NCBI GenBank assembly: GCA_014378225.1
Contig: JACMOA010000371.1
Location: forward strand, 1 to 7,435
Reading direction: 5' to 3'
Length of the DNA stretch: 7,435 nucleotides
Source of the DNA: Deinococcales bacterium
GTDB taxonomy: Bacteria > Deinococcota > Deinococci > Deinococcales > Deinococcaceae
In this document: piece after piece, positions 1-5,780 of the stretch
How positions within the stretch are numbered: position 1 is the first letter of the stretch
Layout: every line of letters begins with the position of its first letter
Made by a program: the position numbers and the translations under genes
Notes under the pieces: generated by a model
Told to the model about the DNA's origin: nothing
Seen by the model: only the letters and a program-made list of their open reading frames with translations
Databases searched by the model: none

Positions 1-1
1 A

Positions 2-487
2 AGGGAAGGTGGCGGTTTCCGTCCCCGTGAAGACCGCCCGCGTGAAGGTGGTTTTCAGGGCCGCAGCGAGGGTGGATTTCGTCCGCGCGAAGACCGCCCC
101 AGAGAGGACCGTCCCCGTGAAGGTGGAGGCTTCCGTCCCGGCGGCAGTGACCGTCCCCGTGAAGACCGTCCTAGAGGGGGTGGATTTGGTGCGAGGGAAG
201 GTGGCGGTTTCCGTCCGAGGGAAGGTGGAAGTGACCGTCCCCGCGAAGGTGGCTTCCGTCCTGGTGGGGGCAGTGACCGTCCGCGTGAAAGTGGCCCCAG
301 GGAAGGTGGCTTTCAGGGCCGCAGCGAAGTGGGTTTCCGCCCGCGTGGACGCAGTGGCCGCCCCAGAGGGGGCGGCTTCCGTCCGGGCGGCAATGACCGA
401 CCCCGTGAAGACCGCCCCTCGAGAGAAGGCCGCAGCACTGGCCCCAGCGCGTTTACGCCCCGTCCTCGTAAAGACCGGGGATATTAG
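2..487 (+). CDS. C-terminal Arg/Gly-rich (RGG-type) tail of a gene truncated by the window edge
   Basis: Only the last 161 codons are in the window; the frame is open from position 2 to the TAG at 485-487. The whole segment is a low-complexity tail built from variants of GGFRPRE, DRPRE, GGFRPGG and GGFQGRS, ending in PRPRKDRGY. Such arginine/glycine-rich tails bind RNA non-specifically and are typical of bacterial DEAD-box RNA helicases and of some rRNA pseudouridine synthases. I infer the missing upstream part is one of these, with a DEAD-box helicase my first guess, but no catalytic domain is visible. The frame was chosen over an overlapping 176-codon frame because it alone gives the coherent RGG composition and a sensible charged end. 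A DNA segment at 44-87 recurs nearly unchanged at 302-345, suggesting growth by internal duplication. CTCGAG, common elsewhere, is absent before position 418. Confidence 0.75.
   Translation, partial: REGGGFRPREDRPREGGFQGRSEGGFRPREDRPREDRPREGGGFRPGGSDRPREDRPRGGGFGAREGGGFRPREGGSDRPREGGFRPGGGSDRPRESGPREGGFQGRSEVGFRPRGRSGRPRGGGFRPGGNDRPREDRPSREGRSTGPSAFTPRPRKDRGY
44..87 (+). repeat. Internal direct repeat of the RGG tail, copy 1 (copy 2 at 302-345)
   Basis: About 44 bp reading gaaggtggttttcagggccg and onward are repeated 258 bp (86 codons) downstream at 302-345 with few substitutions, encoding EGGFQGRSEGGFRPR against EGGFQGRSEVGFRPR. The spacing is a multiple of three, so the frame is kept. It points to in-frame duplication of a multi-unit block on top of the short GGFRP/DRPRE periodicity. 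Confidence 0.7.
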
Positions 488-525
488 ATTAGGCGTAGGC
501 GCTCGAGTGAGCTGCTTTGCCTGGA

Positions 526-717
526 CAATGAACAATTAGCGATTAGCTGAAAGATTTACGAGGGTTGTTTTTTGGTTTTCAAAGGCTTGTGAAGCTACAG
601 AGACAAAGTGAATGACCCGGTAGTATTGAGCCGCCTCGAGAGGGGCGGTTTTTTTAATCTATCCCGCTCGAGAGGCAAACGCTCGAGTATAAACGGCTAA
701 TTGCTAATTGTTCAATG
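526..717. repeat. 24-bp inverted repeat (arms 526-549 and 694-717) flanking a terminator
   Basis: The left arm caatgaacaattagcgatta (526-549) matches the reverse complement of the right arm at 694-717 in 21 of 24 positions. Both arms have a 7-bp period: AATTAGC then GATTAGC on the left, GCTAATT, GCTAATT, GTTCAAT on the right. The enclosed 144 bp hold a terminator and two CTCGAG sites besides the one in the terminator. It could be a small MITE-like element or two heptamer arrays in opposite orientation. No target-site duplication is evident, which weakens the transposon reading. Confidence 0.6.
629..655 (+). terminator. Intrinsic terminator downstream of the RGG-tail gene
   Basis: The arm ccgcctc (631-637) pairs with ggggcgg (642-648) around a GAGA tetraloop, with one G-U pair, followed by seven T (649-655). 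A629 and G630 can extend the stem against the first T residues. This is a classic rho-independent terminator on the plus strand and ends the upstream transcript about 70 bp before the ferredoxin-like gene. CTCGAG at 635-640 spans part of the left arm and the loop, so the abundant hexamer is built into the structure. Confidence 0.85.
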
Positions 718-727
718 CTAAAATTCC

Positions 728-1072
728 ATGACCCAACCCAAATTCTTCCCCACAAACGGGCATTTAATGCTCTGTCAGAACACAAACTGCTTGCAGCGCG
801 GCGCGGGCTTTTTGCACCAATCTTTGACCTCAGCCCTCGAGCGGGAACATTTGATCTACTACAGAGCGGGCGGAACCCTGCGCTACACCCCGTCTGGCTG
901 TTTGGGCGCCTGCTCGAGCGGTCCTATTCTGGCCTGCTACCGAGAGAAGGACGGCCTGCTCGAGCAGGGTTGGTACTACGGGGTCACGCTTCCTCTGGCG
1001 CTCGAGGTGGCAAGGGCAGTGCAGGAGAAGGGGGATTTACCGCTGGGGGGACGGTTTGATTTGCTCGAGTGA
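728..1072 (+). CDS. Thioredoxin-fold [2Fe-2S] ferredoxin-like protein
   Basis: A 114-residue soluble protein. Four cysteines stand in the pattern C16-x4-C21 and C58-x3-C62, in the contexts HLMLCQNTNC and SGCLGACSSG. This is the ligand arrangement of thioredoxin-like [2Fe-2S] ferredoxins, the family that includes the NuoE C-terminal domain and stand-alone ferredoxin-like proteins. C70 is a further, probably non-ligand cysteine. The expected role is one-electron transfer in the cytoplasm; the partner enzyme is not visible here. An overlapping frame (715-1059) was rejected because it breaks the cysteine pattern. The ATG at 728 follows only three bases after TAAAAT and has no Shine-Dalgarno sequence, so a very short leader is possible. 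It is isolated: a terminator lies upstream and a 138-bp gap downstream. Five CTCGAG sites fall inside its 345 bp. Confidence 0.88.
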   Translation: MTQPKFFPTNGHLMLCQNTNCLQRGAGFLHQSLTSALEREHLIYYRAGGTLRYTPSGCLGACSSGPILACYREKDGLLEQGWYYGVTLPLALEVARAVQEKGDLPLGGRFDLLE

Positions 1073-1110
1073 GGAAAGAGTGATGAGCTAAAAACGGGTG
1101 GGAATTTACA

Positions 1111-1154
1111 GACGACAGACTTCAGAAACATATAAAGTCTGAAATCTGACTTCT
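1111..1154. repeat. Heptamer-period array with an 11-bp inverted repeat
   Basis: Consecutive 7-mers gacgaca, gacttca, gaaacat run from 1111, then aaagtct, gaaatct, gacttct from 1134 to 1154. The two halves are partly inverted: cagacttcaga (1116-1126) can pair with tctgaaatctg (1138-1148) at 10 of 11 positions around an 11-nt loop. It lies in the gap between the ferredoxin-like gene and rodA. There is no T tract, so it is unlikely to be an intrinsic terminator. Confidence 0.6.
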
Positions 1155-1210
1155 ATAGGTCTATCCAAAATTCATACGTCCCACCCCGCGCTCGAGTACC
1201 CTGGTTTCTC

Positions 1211-2269
1211 GTGGGAGCCAAGTTTGATTTAGCCTTACCCGTCCTGACTTTTGCGCTGCTGGCTCTGGGCTTGGTAGCCGTCAGCAGTGTAGCCTCGAGC
1301 GGCGAGTTTCAGCGTCAGCTTCTGGGACTTGGGCTGGCGGTTATTCCGCTGACCCTAGTGTGGTGGTTGGGCCGAGACCGCCTGTTCAAGTTCGCACCGC
1401 TGCTGTACACGGTGGCTCTAGGTTTGCAGTTGCTGACCCTGGTGATTGGGCGCGACATCAATGGGGCCAGAAACTGGCTAGTGCTGGGACCGCTGCAATT
1501 TCAACCGCTCGAGCTGCTAAAACTCGCCCTGATTCTGATGCTGGCCCGAACCCTGCGTGGAGGTTACAAAGGGCTGGGTTCTTACATCCCCATTTTGGCC
1601 CTGACCTTGCCTGTACTGCTGCTAGTGGGCCGTGAGGATTTGGGGGGCGCGTTGGTGCTCGCGGGAATTGTCGCTTGCATGATGCTGGTCTGGCGAATGC
1701 CGTTGGGACACTTCTTTTTGGGAATTTTGGTGGTCATCGTTGCCTTTCCCACGCTGGTCTATCCACGGCTCGAGGCATATCAACAAAGCCGCTTGACCAT
1801 TTTTTTGGACCCCACTAAAGACCCCAGGGGACAGGGGTATCAACTTAATCAAAGCATCATCGCCATTGGGTCCGGCGGCATGATGGGCAAAGGCTACAAG
1901 CAGGGAACCCAGACCCAGAACAACTTTTTGCCCGCTGAACAAACCGATTTTATCTTCTCGAGCTTTGCCGAGGAGCAGGGCTTTGTGGGAGCTATCGTGC
2001 TGCTGATTTTGTTTGGGGCGCTGTTCTGGCGGCTGGCCTTTATGGCTGGAGAATCGCCGCTGCTGCGAGACCAGCTCATCTTCGCGGGTGTGATGGGGAT
2101 GATTGGGGTTCAGGCCCTCGAGAACATCGGGGCCGCGCTTTCCCTGCTGCCACTCACCGGAATCACCCTGCCGCTGATTTCTTACGGCTCGAGTTCACTG
2201 GTTTCCACCCTGACCACTTTGGGTGTGGCTTATGTGGTTTACCGGGACCGTTACGAGGGGATGATTTGA
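1211..2269 (+). CDS. rodA: Peptidoglycan glycosyltransferase of the SEDS family, RodA-type
   Basis: A 352-residue polytopic membrane protein with about ten hydrophobic segments. SEDS proteins polymerise lipid II into glycan strands at the cytoplasmic membrane; RodA works with a class B penicillin-binding protein in side-wall growth, FtsW in division. Family motifs are clear: GARNWLVLGPLQFQPLELLKL-like signature at residues 85-105, the loop LPAEQTDFIFSSFAEEQGF at 240-258, whose D246 aligns with the Asp required for catalysis in RodA and FtsW, and TGITLPLISYGSSSL near 316-330. QALENIGAALSLLPLTG favours RodA over FtsW, as does the length; this choice is an inference. The GTG at 1211 is the only plausible start, since the frame is closed upstream by TAA at 1133 with no other start codon between. 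No Shine-Dalgarno sequence is visible. No PBP2, MreB or MreC gene is adjacent. Confidence 0.9.
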   Translation: MGAKFDLALPVLTFALLALGLVAVSSVASSGEFQRQLLGLGLAVIPLTLVWWLGRDRLFKFAPLLYTVALGLQLLTLVIGRDINGARNWLVLGPLQFQPLELLKLALILMLARTLRGGYKGLGSYIPILALTLPVLLLVGREDLGGALVLAGIVACMMLVWRMPLGHFFLGILVVIVAFPTLVYPRLEAYQQSRLTIFLDPTKDPRGQGYQLNQSIIAIGSGGMMGKGYKQGTQTQNNFLPAEQTDFIFSSFAEEQGFVGAIVLLILFGALFWRLAFMAGESPLLRDQLIFAGVMGMIGVQALENIGAALSLLPLTGITLPLISYGSSSLVSTLTTLGVAYVVYRDRYEGMI

Positions 2270-2304
2270 GACATCAGAGTTCAGACTACAGAGTTCAGAC
2301 ATCA
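2270..2304. repeat. Perfect-period heptamer array, consensus GANNNCA, five units
   Basis: Five adjoining 7-mers read gacatca, gagttca, gactaca, gagttca, gacatca, with a degenerate sixth (gaggtag). Unit order is symmetric (A B C B A). The array begins on the base after the rodA stop codon and lies in the 63-bp gap between the convergent rodA and hydrolase genes. It resembles the heptanucleotide STRR repeats of filamentous cyanobacteria in style; no homology is claimed. Confidence 0.8.
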
Positions 2305-2332
2305 GAGGTAGGGCAGTAGCTTTTTCTGTCTT

Positions 2333-3478
2333 CTAACCCATCACCCGCTCGAGCAAATCCTCCAACCCTTCTCGAAAAGCCTCCCTGTCCACGTTCCATG
2401 CCTGAATGTGGTCCGCGTTGTGAACGCGCAGGTACGTGACCTCACCTGAGTGGAGTTCAGCAAATTTATCGCTCGAGGAAACTGGAACCACGGTGTCAAT
2501 GTCTCCGTGAACCAGCAGAGTAGGCACGCCCAGCGGTGCTGGACTGACCGTATGGTTTATTTCGCGCAACGCCCAGCCGCTGCGCCACTCTGAAACTTTA
2601 GCCACTGCTCGAGCGGCGCGTTTTGAAAATTTGTAGCTGTCGGCGTGCATCTCGAGCACCGCGTTCCAGTCCAGTGCCGGACAGTCCAGTACCAGTGCCC
2701 GAATCAGTGGGGCGTATGGGGAGCGGCGCAGGGTGGTCAGGCACATGCCGCCGCCCATCGAAACGCCGTACAGTACAAAATCTTTAGCTCCGTGCTCGAG
2801 CGCGTATTCAAACGCAGCCTCGACATCTTTCCACTCATAGTGTCCGTGATGGTGCAGACCGTCCGGGCTGCGCGGCGCGGTTCCGTGGTTTCGGTAACTG
2901 GGAGCCAGCGCGGGCAGTCCCGCTTTGTGCAGGGTGGGCAGCGCGTGAACAAATTCCTGTGGCCCTCCGCTACGCCCGTGAATCAGGATAGCCCAGGTGC
3001 TAGGAGTCGCAATCCCAGGTGTGTGAGTTGCCGGAACGAACCACGCCGGAAGTTCGCCCAGTTCGCTCGAGAATTGAACCGTTTGATACGATAGACCGCA
3101 CGTTCTGAGGGGGTTGTCCTCGAGCGCGTAAGGGCGCACCCGCACGGCAAGGCCGCGTTTGAGTTTGCCCAATACGGGTTTGAACCGCCGGGTCACAGTT
3201 TTCTCGGTCAGCTCGAGGATTCCTCCAATTAAGCCGTATCCCTGAGTCCACTCGAGCCGAAACTCTCCGGTGCGGGCGCTGAGCAGCGTGCGGGTCAAAG
3301 TCACGGTGTCTGCGCTATGCCCGAGCACCTTCAGAGCAAAAGGGCGGTCTACCGGGACAGCCCGCATAAAAGCTTCTGACCCCACCCACAAGCCCAAACC
3401 CAGCAGTAGGGGCGGGGCCAGCAAGGCGGCTCCAGCCAGCCCCCGTGTCCATCCTTTGGAAAGTGCTTTGTACTTCAT
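2333..3478 (-). CDS. Membrane-anchored alpha/beta hydrolase
   Basis: A 381-residue protein. A hydrophobic stretch at about residues 12-33, after a short basic N-terminus, looks like a signal anchor, so the catalytic domain is probably outside the cytoplasmic membrane. The C-terminal 220 residues carry an alpha/beta-hydrolase core: oxyanion strand ILIHGRSGG (164-172), nucleophile elbow GVSMGG with S240, acid in HGDIDTVVP (D328, or D326), and H357 in HNADHIQAW. The set fits a serine esterase, lipase or peptidase; the substrate cannot be told. Residues 40-160 are an N-terminal extension with no motif I recognise. The ATG at 3478 has an AGAGGT-like sequence about 13 bases upstream, rather far for a ribosome binding site. 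The gene converges on rodA. The next minus-strand gene upstream is separated by a large hairpin, so it probably has its own promoter. Confidence 0.88.
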   Translation of the reverse strand: MKYKALSKGWTRGLAGAALLAPPLLLGLGLWVGSEAFMRAVPVDRPFALKVLGHSADTVTLTRTLLSARTGEFRLEWTQGYGLIGGILELTEKTVTRRFKPVLGKLKRGLAVRVRPYALEDNPLRTCGLSYQTVQFSSELGELPAWFVPATHTPGIATPSTWAILIHGRSGGPQEFVHALPTLHKAGLPALAPSYRNHGTAPRSPDGLHHHGHYEWKDVEAAFEYALEHGAKDFVLYGVSMGGGMCLTTLRRSPYAPLIRALVLDCPALDWNAVLEMHADSYKFSKRAARAVAKVSEWRSGWALREINHTVSPAPLGVPTLLVHGDIDTVVPVSSSDKFAELHSGEVTYLRVHNADHIQAWNVDREAFREGLEDLLERVMG

Positions 3479-3573
3479 TCGAGTATTGTGACCTCTTCTC
3501 GAGCGGAGAAAGGTGATTCAGTCTTGGTGAAAGGTCAATAGGAGTTTCGGGTCTTAAATTTTCGCTCGGCCTG

Positions 3574-3638
3574 GTAGGGGTAGCCGCGTGAGATTATCCC
3601 TACCACGGATTTTGTAGGGGCAATCTCACGCGGTTGCT
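3574..3638. repeat. Palindromic element forming a 25-bp hairpin (REP/MITE-like)
   Basis: The segment 3579-3603 pairs with 3614-3638 at 24 of 25 positions, counting G-U pairs, around a 10-nt loop. The sole mismatch is A3596/C3621. Each half starts with GTAGGGG (3574 and 3614) and contains CCGCGTGAGATT or its complement, and the left half is itself closed by GTAGGGG and TCCCTAC. It lies 5 bp after the stop codon of the DUF418 gene and about 95 bp before the hydrolase start. There is no T tract in either direction. It may protect or end the upstream transcript, or be a dispersed repeat that folds. Confidence 0.8.
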
Positions 3639-3642
3639 CTTT

Positions 3643-4836
3643 TCATCGCTCTTTCTCGCCCCTCTCGAGCCGGAAACGTTGCACTTTGCCATACGTAAGC
3701 GTGCGCCACAGCCACTCCATCGGCCCCATCCGAAACTGTGATAGCCAGAGATGACTTAGCACGCACTGCACCGCGAAAAAGAGAGCGGTGTAAATCAGCC
3801 CTCGAGTGGGGGTAAACCAATCGGTCAAATCTAGGCCGTAAGAATAAAGAACCAACGTAAAACACAGCGATTGGGCCAGATAATTGCTCAACGCCATGCG
3901 TCCTGCCGCCTCGAGCCACTTTAAACGTCCGCCCCTAGCGTAGAAAAAGACCATTCCACATAAGTAAACCAGCGCAAGCGGAAAGCCAATGACCGAGTGT
4001 AAATCGTATCCGGTGTAATCGCCCCTGGTGAGTAGAAAAACGTGCAGCGCGTTAATTCCCAGGCCCAGCGGCAAAGCCCAGCCTAAAGTTGTGCGCCAGT
4101 AGTCCAGGTGCTCGAGCGGACGGATAATTTTGCCGCTGTCCACCAGGTGTTTACCGTATAGGAATACACCCATCAACCACGGTAGATAAAGCAGGATATT
4201 GCCCAGCAAAAAAGGAATCAGAGTCTCTGCTCGAGCGGATACAAATTCTGCGTAACCCTCGTTTTCTGGGGTCTTGGGAAACTCGAGCTGTGTGTTGGAA
4301 AAGGTATAAAAAAAGAAGAATCCTGCCCCCAGCGCGAAATACGGGCGATAATCTGGGCTTTGACTCCCTCTACTGACCAGCAATAGTGCGGTTCCGATGG
4401 CGGCGTAGATATGCAGCACATCGCCTTCCCAGATGAATAAGTAGTGCAGCACGCCAAAAATCAGCAGAATCAACAAGCGTCTCGAGTACACCCCAACTGC
4501 TCGAGACTCACTCAAACGTGTTTTTAAGCGCTCGAGCTGAAGTGCAAACCCCACCCCGAATAATAGTGAGAACAGCGAAATAAATTTGCCATACCCCAGA
4601 AATTGCTCGAGGTAAACGGTATTGCGCTCGAGTCCAGGTGAAAATTCGCTGGCATACAGACCCACGGTATTGTAAAAATTTATCCACAAAATTCCCAACA
4701 ATGCCAGACCCCGCACCGCGTCAATCAGAGGCAGACGTTCGCTCGAGGGAAGGGGAGAGGGGTTTGAGGACACGGATTTGGTTTCGCTCGAGCTATAGAG
4801 TTTGGGGGGTGTTCCCGGCTTCCTTGAAGCAAACAT
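3643..4836 (-). CDS. DUF418 (YeiB-type) multi-pass membrane protein
   Basis: A 397-residue integral membrane protein with roughly nine to ten hydrophobic segments. Hallmarks of the DUF418/YeiB family are present: ERLPLIDAVRGLALLGILWIN at the start of the membrane part, FSLLFGVGFALQ, FGVLHYLFIWEGDVLHIYA, and near the C-terminus AAGRMALSNYLAQS followed by GPMEWLWRTLTYGK. The family is predicted to be related to membrane acyltransferases, but its biochemical role is not established. About 34 Ser/Pro-rich residues precede the first membrane segment, a longer lead than is usual. TTG at 4839 directly precedes ATG at 4836; I chose ATG. The frame is closed by a stop at 4857-4855. No clear Shine-Dalgarno sequence is seen. 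CTCGAG is frequent here, thirteen sites in 1.2 kb, and forms part of the SSS, SR and LE pairs in the protein. Confidence 0.87.
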   Translation of the reverse strand: MFASRKPGTPPKLYSSSETKSVSSNPSPLPSSERLPLIDAVRGLALLGILWINFYNTVGLYASEFSPGLERNTVYLEQFLGYGKFISLFSLLFGVGFALQLERLKTRLSESRAVGVYSRRLLILLIFGVLHYLFIWEGDVLHIYAAIGTALLLVSRGSQSPDYRPYFALGAGFFFFYTFSNTQLEFPKTPENEGYAEFVSARAETLIPFLLGNILLYLPWLMGVFLYGKHLVDSGKIIRPLEHLDYWRTTLGWALPLGLGINALHVFLLTRGDYTGYDLHSVIGFPLALVYLCGMVFFYARGGRLKWLEAAGRMALSNYLAQSLCFTLVLYSYGLDLTDWFTPTRGLIYTALFFAVQCVLSHLWLSQFRMGPMEWLWRTLTYGKVQRFRLERGEKER

Positions 4837-4998
4837 CAAGCGCCCAGGGACGTTTTAGCGTTTAACGTTTGCTGCCAACAATAACCATTCATTTCAGTGA
4901 AAAGACTTACCTCACCCTTTTCTTGACCTCTTTGACAATTCCGAACCCTATGAAGTGCAGAATGTGTCAGGCACTACTCATAGTTGATTGCCACTTCC

Positions 4999-5027
4999 AA
5001 AAAAAGTCAAAAGATGTCTAGACTTTT
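4999..5027 (-). terminator. Possible weak terminator at the end of the YbjN-domain gene
   Basis: On the minus strand aaaagtc pairs with gactttt (plus positions 5021-5027 and 5002-5008) around a 12-nt loop and runs into a stretch of seven T. The 7-bp stem is AT-rich and its first arm overlaps the stop codon, so it is a weak candidate. It is the only terminator-like structure after this gene. Confidence 0.4.
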
Positions 5028-5595
5028 AATTCTTGCTTTCTGGGTCCGCACTCACACCATCGGCCTGTCCACTCTGAATCATCAGTTCGCGGAACTCCGA
5101 AACAGCCCGCTGAACAGCCCGCATACAGCGCTCAAAGTAACCCTTGAAGTCGTCCAGGCTGTTCATAAAGCACTCGAGGGTGGCGGTGGTGTCTCCATCC
5201 CGAGTGTAAATTTTGACCACTTTGAAGCGCAAATTGATTTCGTTGGCGTTGTTCAGAACTCGCCCGCGCTCGTCCTCGTCCTCAATGCTCCAGAAGCGTG
5301 GGTACACAAGCTGAAAAAAAAGCTCGTCCTCGTCGGCTACCGAGATGTAATAATGTCCACCCTCGTGTTTAAACAGCACATCGCCGTCCTCGTCCACACT
5401 GGGTCGGTATCCTTCAGCGGTCAAAAAGTCCACGTATCGGTCTGCTAGGCTCACTTCCCCCCCCCTCGAGCGTTGCCCCAGAGACTTGACAGGTGGTAGG
5501 TAACTTCCCTCTTTAAGCGTATTAAAGCGGTTTGCTCGAGGAAGGAAGAAGGCTTTCCACCACGTTGTCAGAGCCTTCCAGGGGTTTGGCTGCAT
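5026..5595 (-). CDS. YbjN-domain protein (type III secretion chaperone-like fold)
   Basis: A 189-residue acidic, soluble protein. Residues about 48-165 look like a YbjN domain: ADRYVDFLTAEGYRPSVDEDGDVLFKHEGGHYYI, then a strand-rich middle (FFQLVYPRFWSI), NEINLRFKVVKIY and a C-terminal helix FKGYFERCMRAVQRAVSEFREL. YbjN proteins share a fold with type III secretion chaperones. Deinococcus radiodurans has such a protein, DR1245, reported as a partner of the DNA-repair protein DdrB; whether this gene is its counterpart cannot be told here. Residues 1-47 lack recognisable domain sequence, and a run of nine G (plus 5457-5465) at codons 44-47 sits just before GTG codon 48. The annotated ATG at 5595 has no Shine-Dalgarno sequence, whereas GAGG lies about 9 bases before GTG 5454, so a 142-residue protein starting there is a real alternative. 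The gene is divergent from groES. Confidence 0.75.
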   Translation of the reverse strand: MQPNPWKALTTWWKAFFLPRANRFNTLKEGSYLPPVKSLGQRSRGGEVSLADRYVDFLTAEGYRPSVDEDGDVLFKHEGGHYYISVADEDELFFQLVYPRFWSIEDEDERGRVLNNANEINLRFKVVKIYTRDGDTTATLECFMNSLDDFKGYFERCMRAVQRAVSEFRELMIQSGQADGVSADPESKN

Positions 5596-5655
5596 CTGAA
5601 GAGTAGTCTACTCGAGCGTGGCCCCTTGGCGCATCAGGTTGTTTTTTTAACGCTA

Positions 5656-5676
5656 CTTGAGTGTATAAGACTCAAA
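5656..5676. promoter_or_regulatory. HAIR operator, binding site for heat-shock repressor HspR
   Basis: CTTGAGT (5656-5662), seven bases, ACTCAAA (5670-5676). The known HspR-associated inverted repeat is CTTGAGT-N7-ACTCAAG, so 13 of 14 defined positions and the spacer length agree. It lies in the 194-bp divergent gap, 60 bp from the YbjN gene start and 16 bp upstream of the -35 box of groES. It also overlaps a poor alternative promoter (TTGAGT at 5657, TATATC at 5680, 17-bp spacing). HspR is a MerR-type repressor present in Deinococcus. The gene encoding it is not in this window. Confidence 0.8.
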
Positions 5677-5692
5677 TCTTATATCTACCCTG

Positions 5693-5720
5693 TTGACACA
5701 TGGGTGAGTGTGGGTATAAT
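5693..5720 (+). promoter_or_regulatory. Consensus vegetative promoter of groESL
   Basis: TTGACA at 5693-5698 and TATAAT at 5715-5720 are both perfect housekeeping-sigma boxes, separated by 16 bp. Transcription would start near 5727 and give a leader of about 63 bases. It is the best promoter in the window. A strong promoter next to an HspR site fits high basal expression that is repressed in part and released on heat shock. Confidence 0.85.
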
Positions 5721-5732
5721 AGCGGATGGAGT

Positions 5733-5753
5733 AAGAGCGCTAGTAAGGCTCTT
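5733..5753 (+). other. Leader hairpin of groESL mRNA (6-bp arms, 9-nt loop)
   Basis: AAGAGC (5733-5738) and GCTCTT (5748-5753) form a perfect 6-bp inverted repeat with a 9-base spacer just after the expected transcription start. The geometry recalls the CIRCE operator of HrcA, but the arms do not match TTAGCACTC/GAGTGCTAA. It could stabilise the leader or be chance. The ribosome binding site begins 28 bases downstream and is not masked. Confidence 0.4.
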
Positions 5754-5780
5754 GCCACAATAGACTCACATTAGCTTTAT

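Noticed and set aside
9..539. Open frame of 176 codons over the RGG tail region
   Set aside because: It is an out-of-phase reading of the repeat (VPVKTA-type low complexity). The frame ending at 487 gives the coherent Arg/Gly-rich product.
715..1059. Alternative 114-codon frame over the ferredoxin-like gene
   Set aside because: It has no family features, while the 728-1072 frame carries the complete four-cysteine [2Fe-2S] pattern.
2270..2304. CRISPR-type repeat array
   Set aside because: The units are 7 bp, degenerate and have no spacers. This is tandem short-repeat DNA, not CRISPR.
2305..2340. Terminator between convergent rodA and hydrolase genes
   Set aside because: There is a short T run (about 2320) but no stem on either strand that would make an intrinsic terminator.
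4930..4960. Plus-strand promoter (TTGACA at 4931)
   Set aside because: No acceptable -10 box lies 16-18 bp downstream and there is no plus-strand gene to serve.
4984..5448. Plus-strand open frame of 154 codons opposite the YbjN gene
   Set aside because: It is antisense to a recognisable YbjN domain and its own product resembles no family.
5642..5648. T run as a plus-strand terminator before groES
   Set aside because: No stable GC-rich stem precedes it, and no plus-strand gene ends nearby.
5733..5753. CIRCE operator for HrcA in the groES leader
   Set aside because: The 9-bp spacer and position fit, but the arms AAGAGC/GCTCTT do not match TTAGCACTC/GAGTGCTAA. It is listed only as a hairpin.
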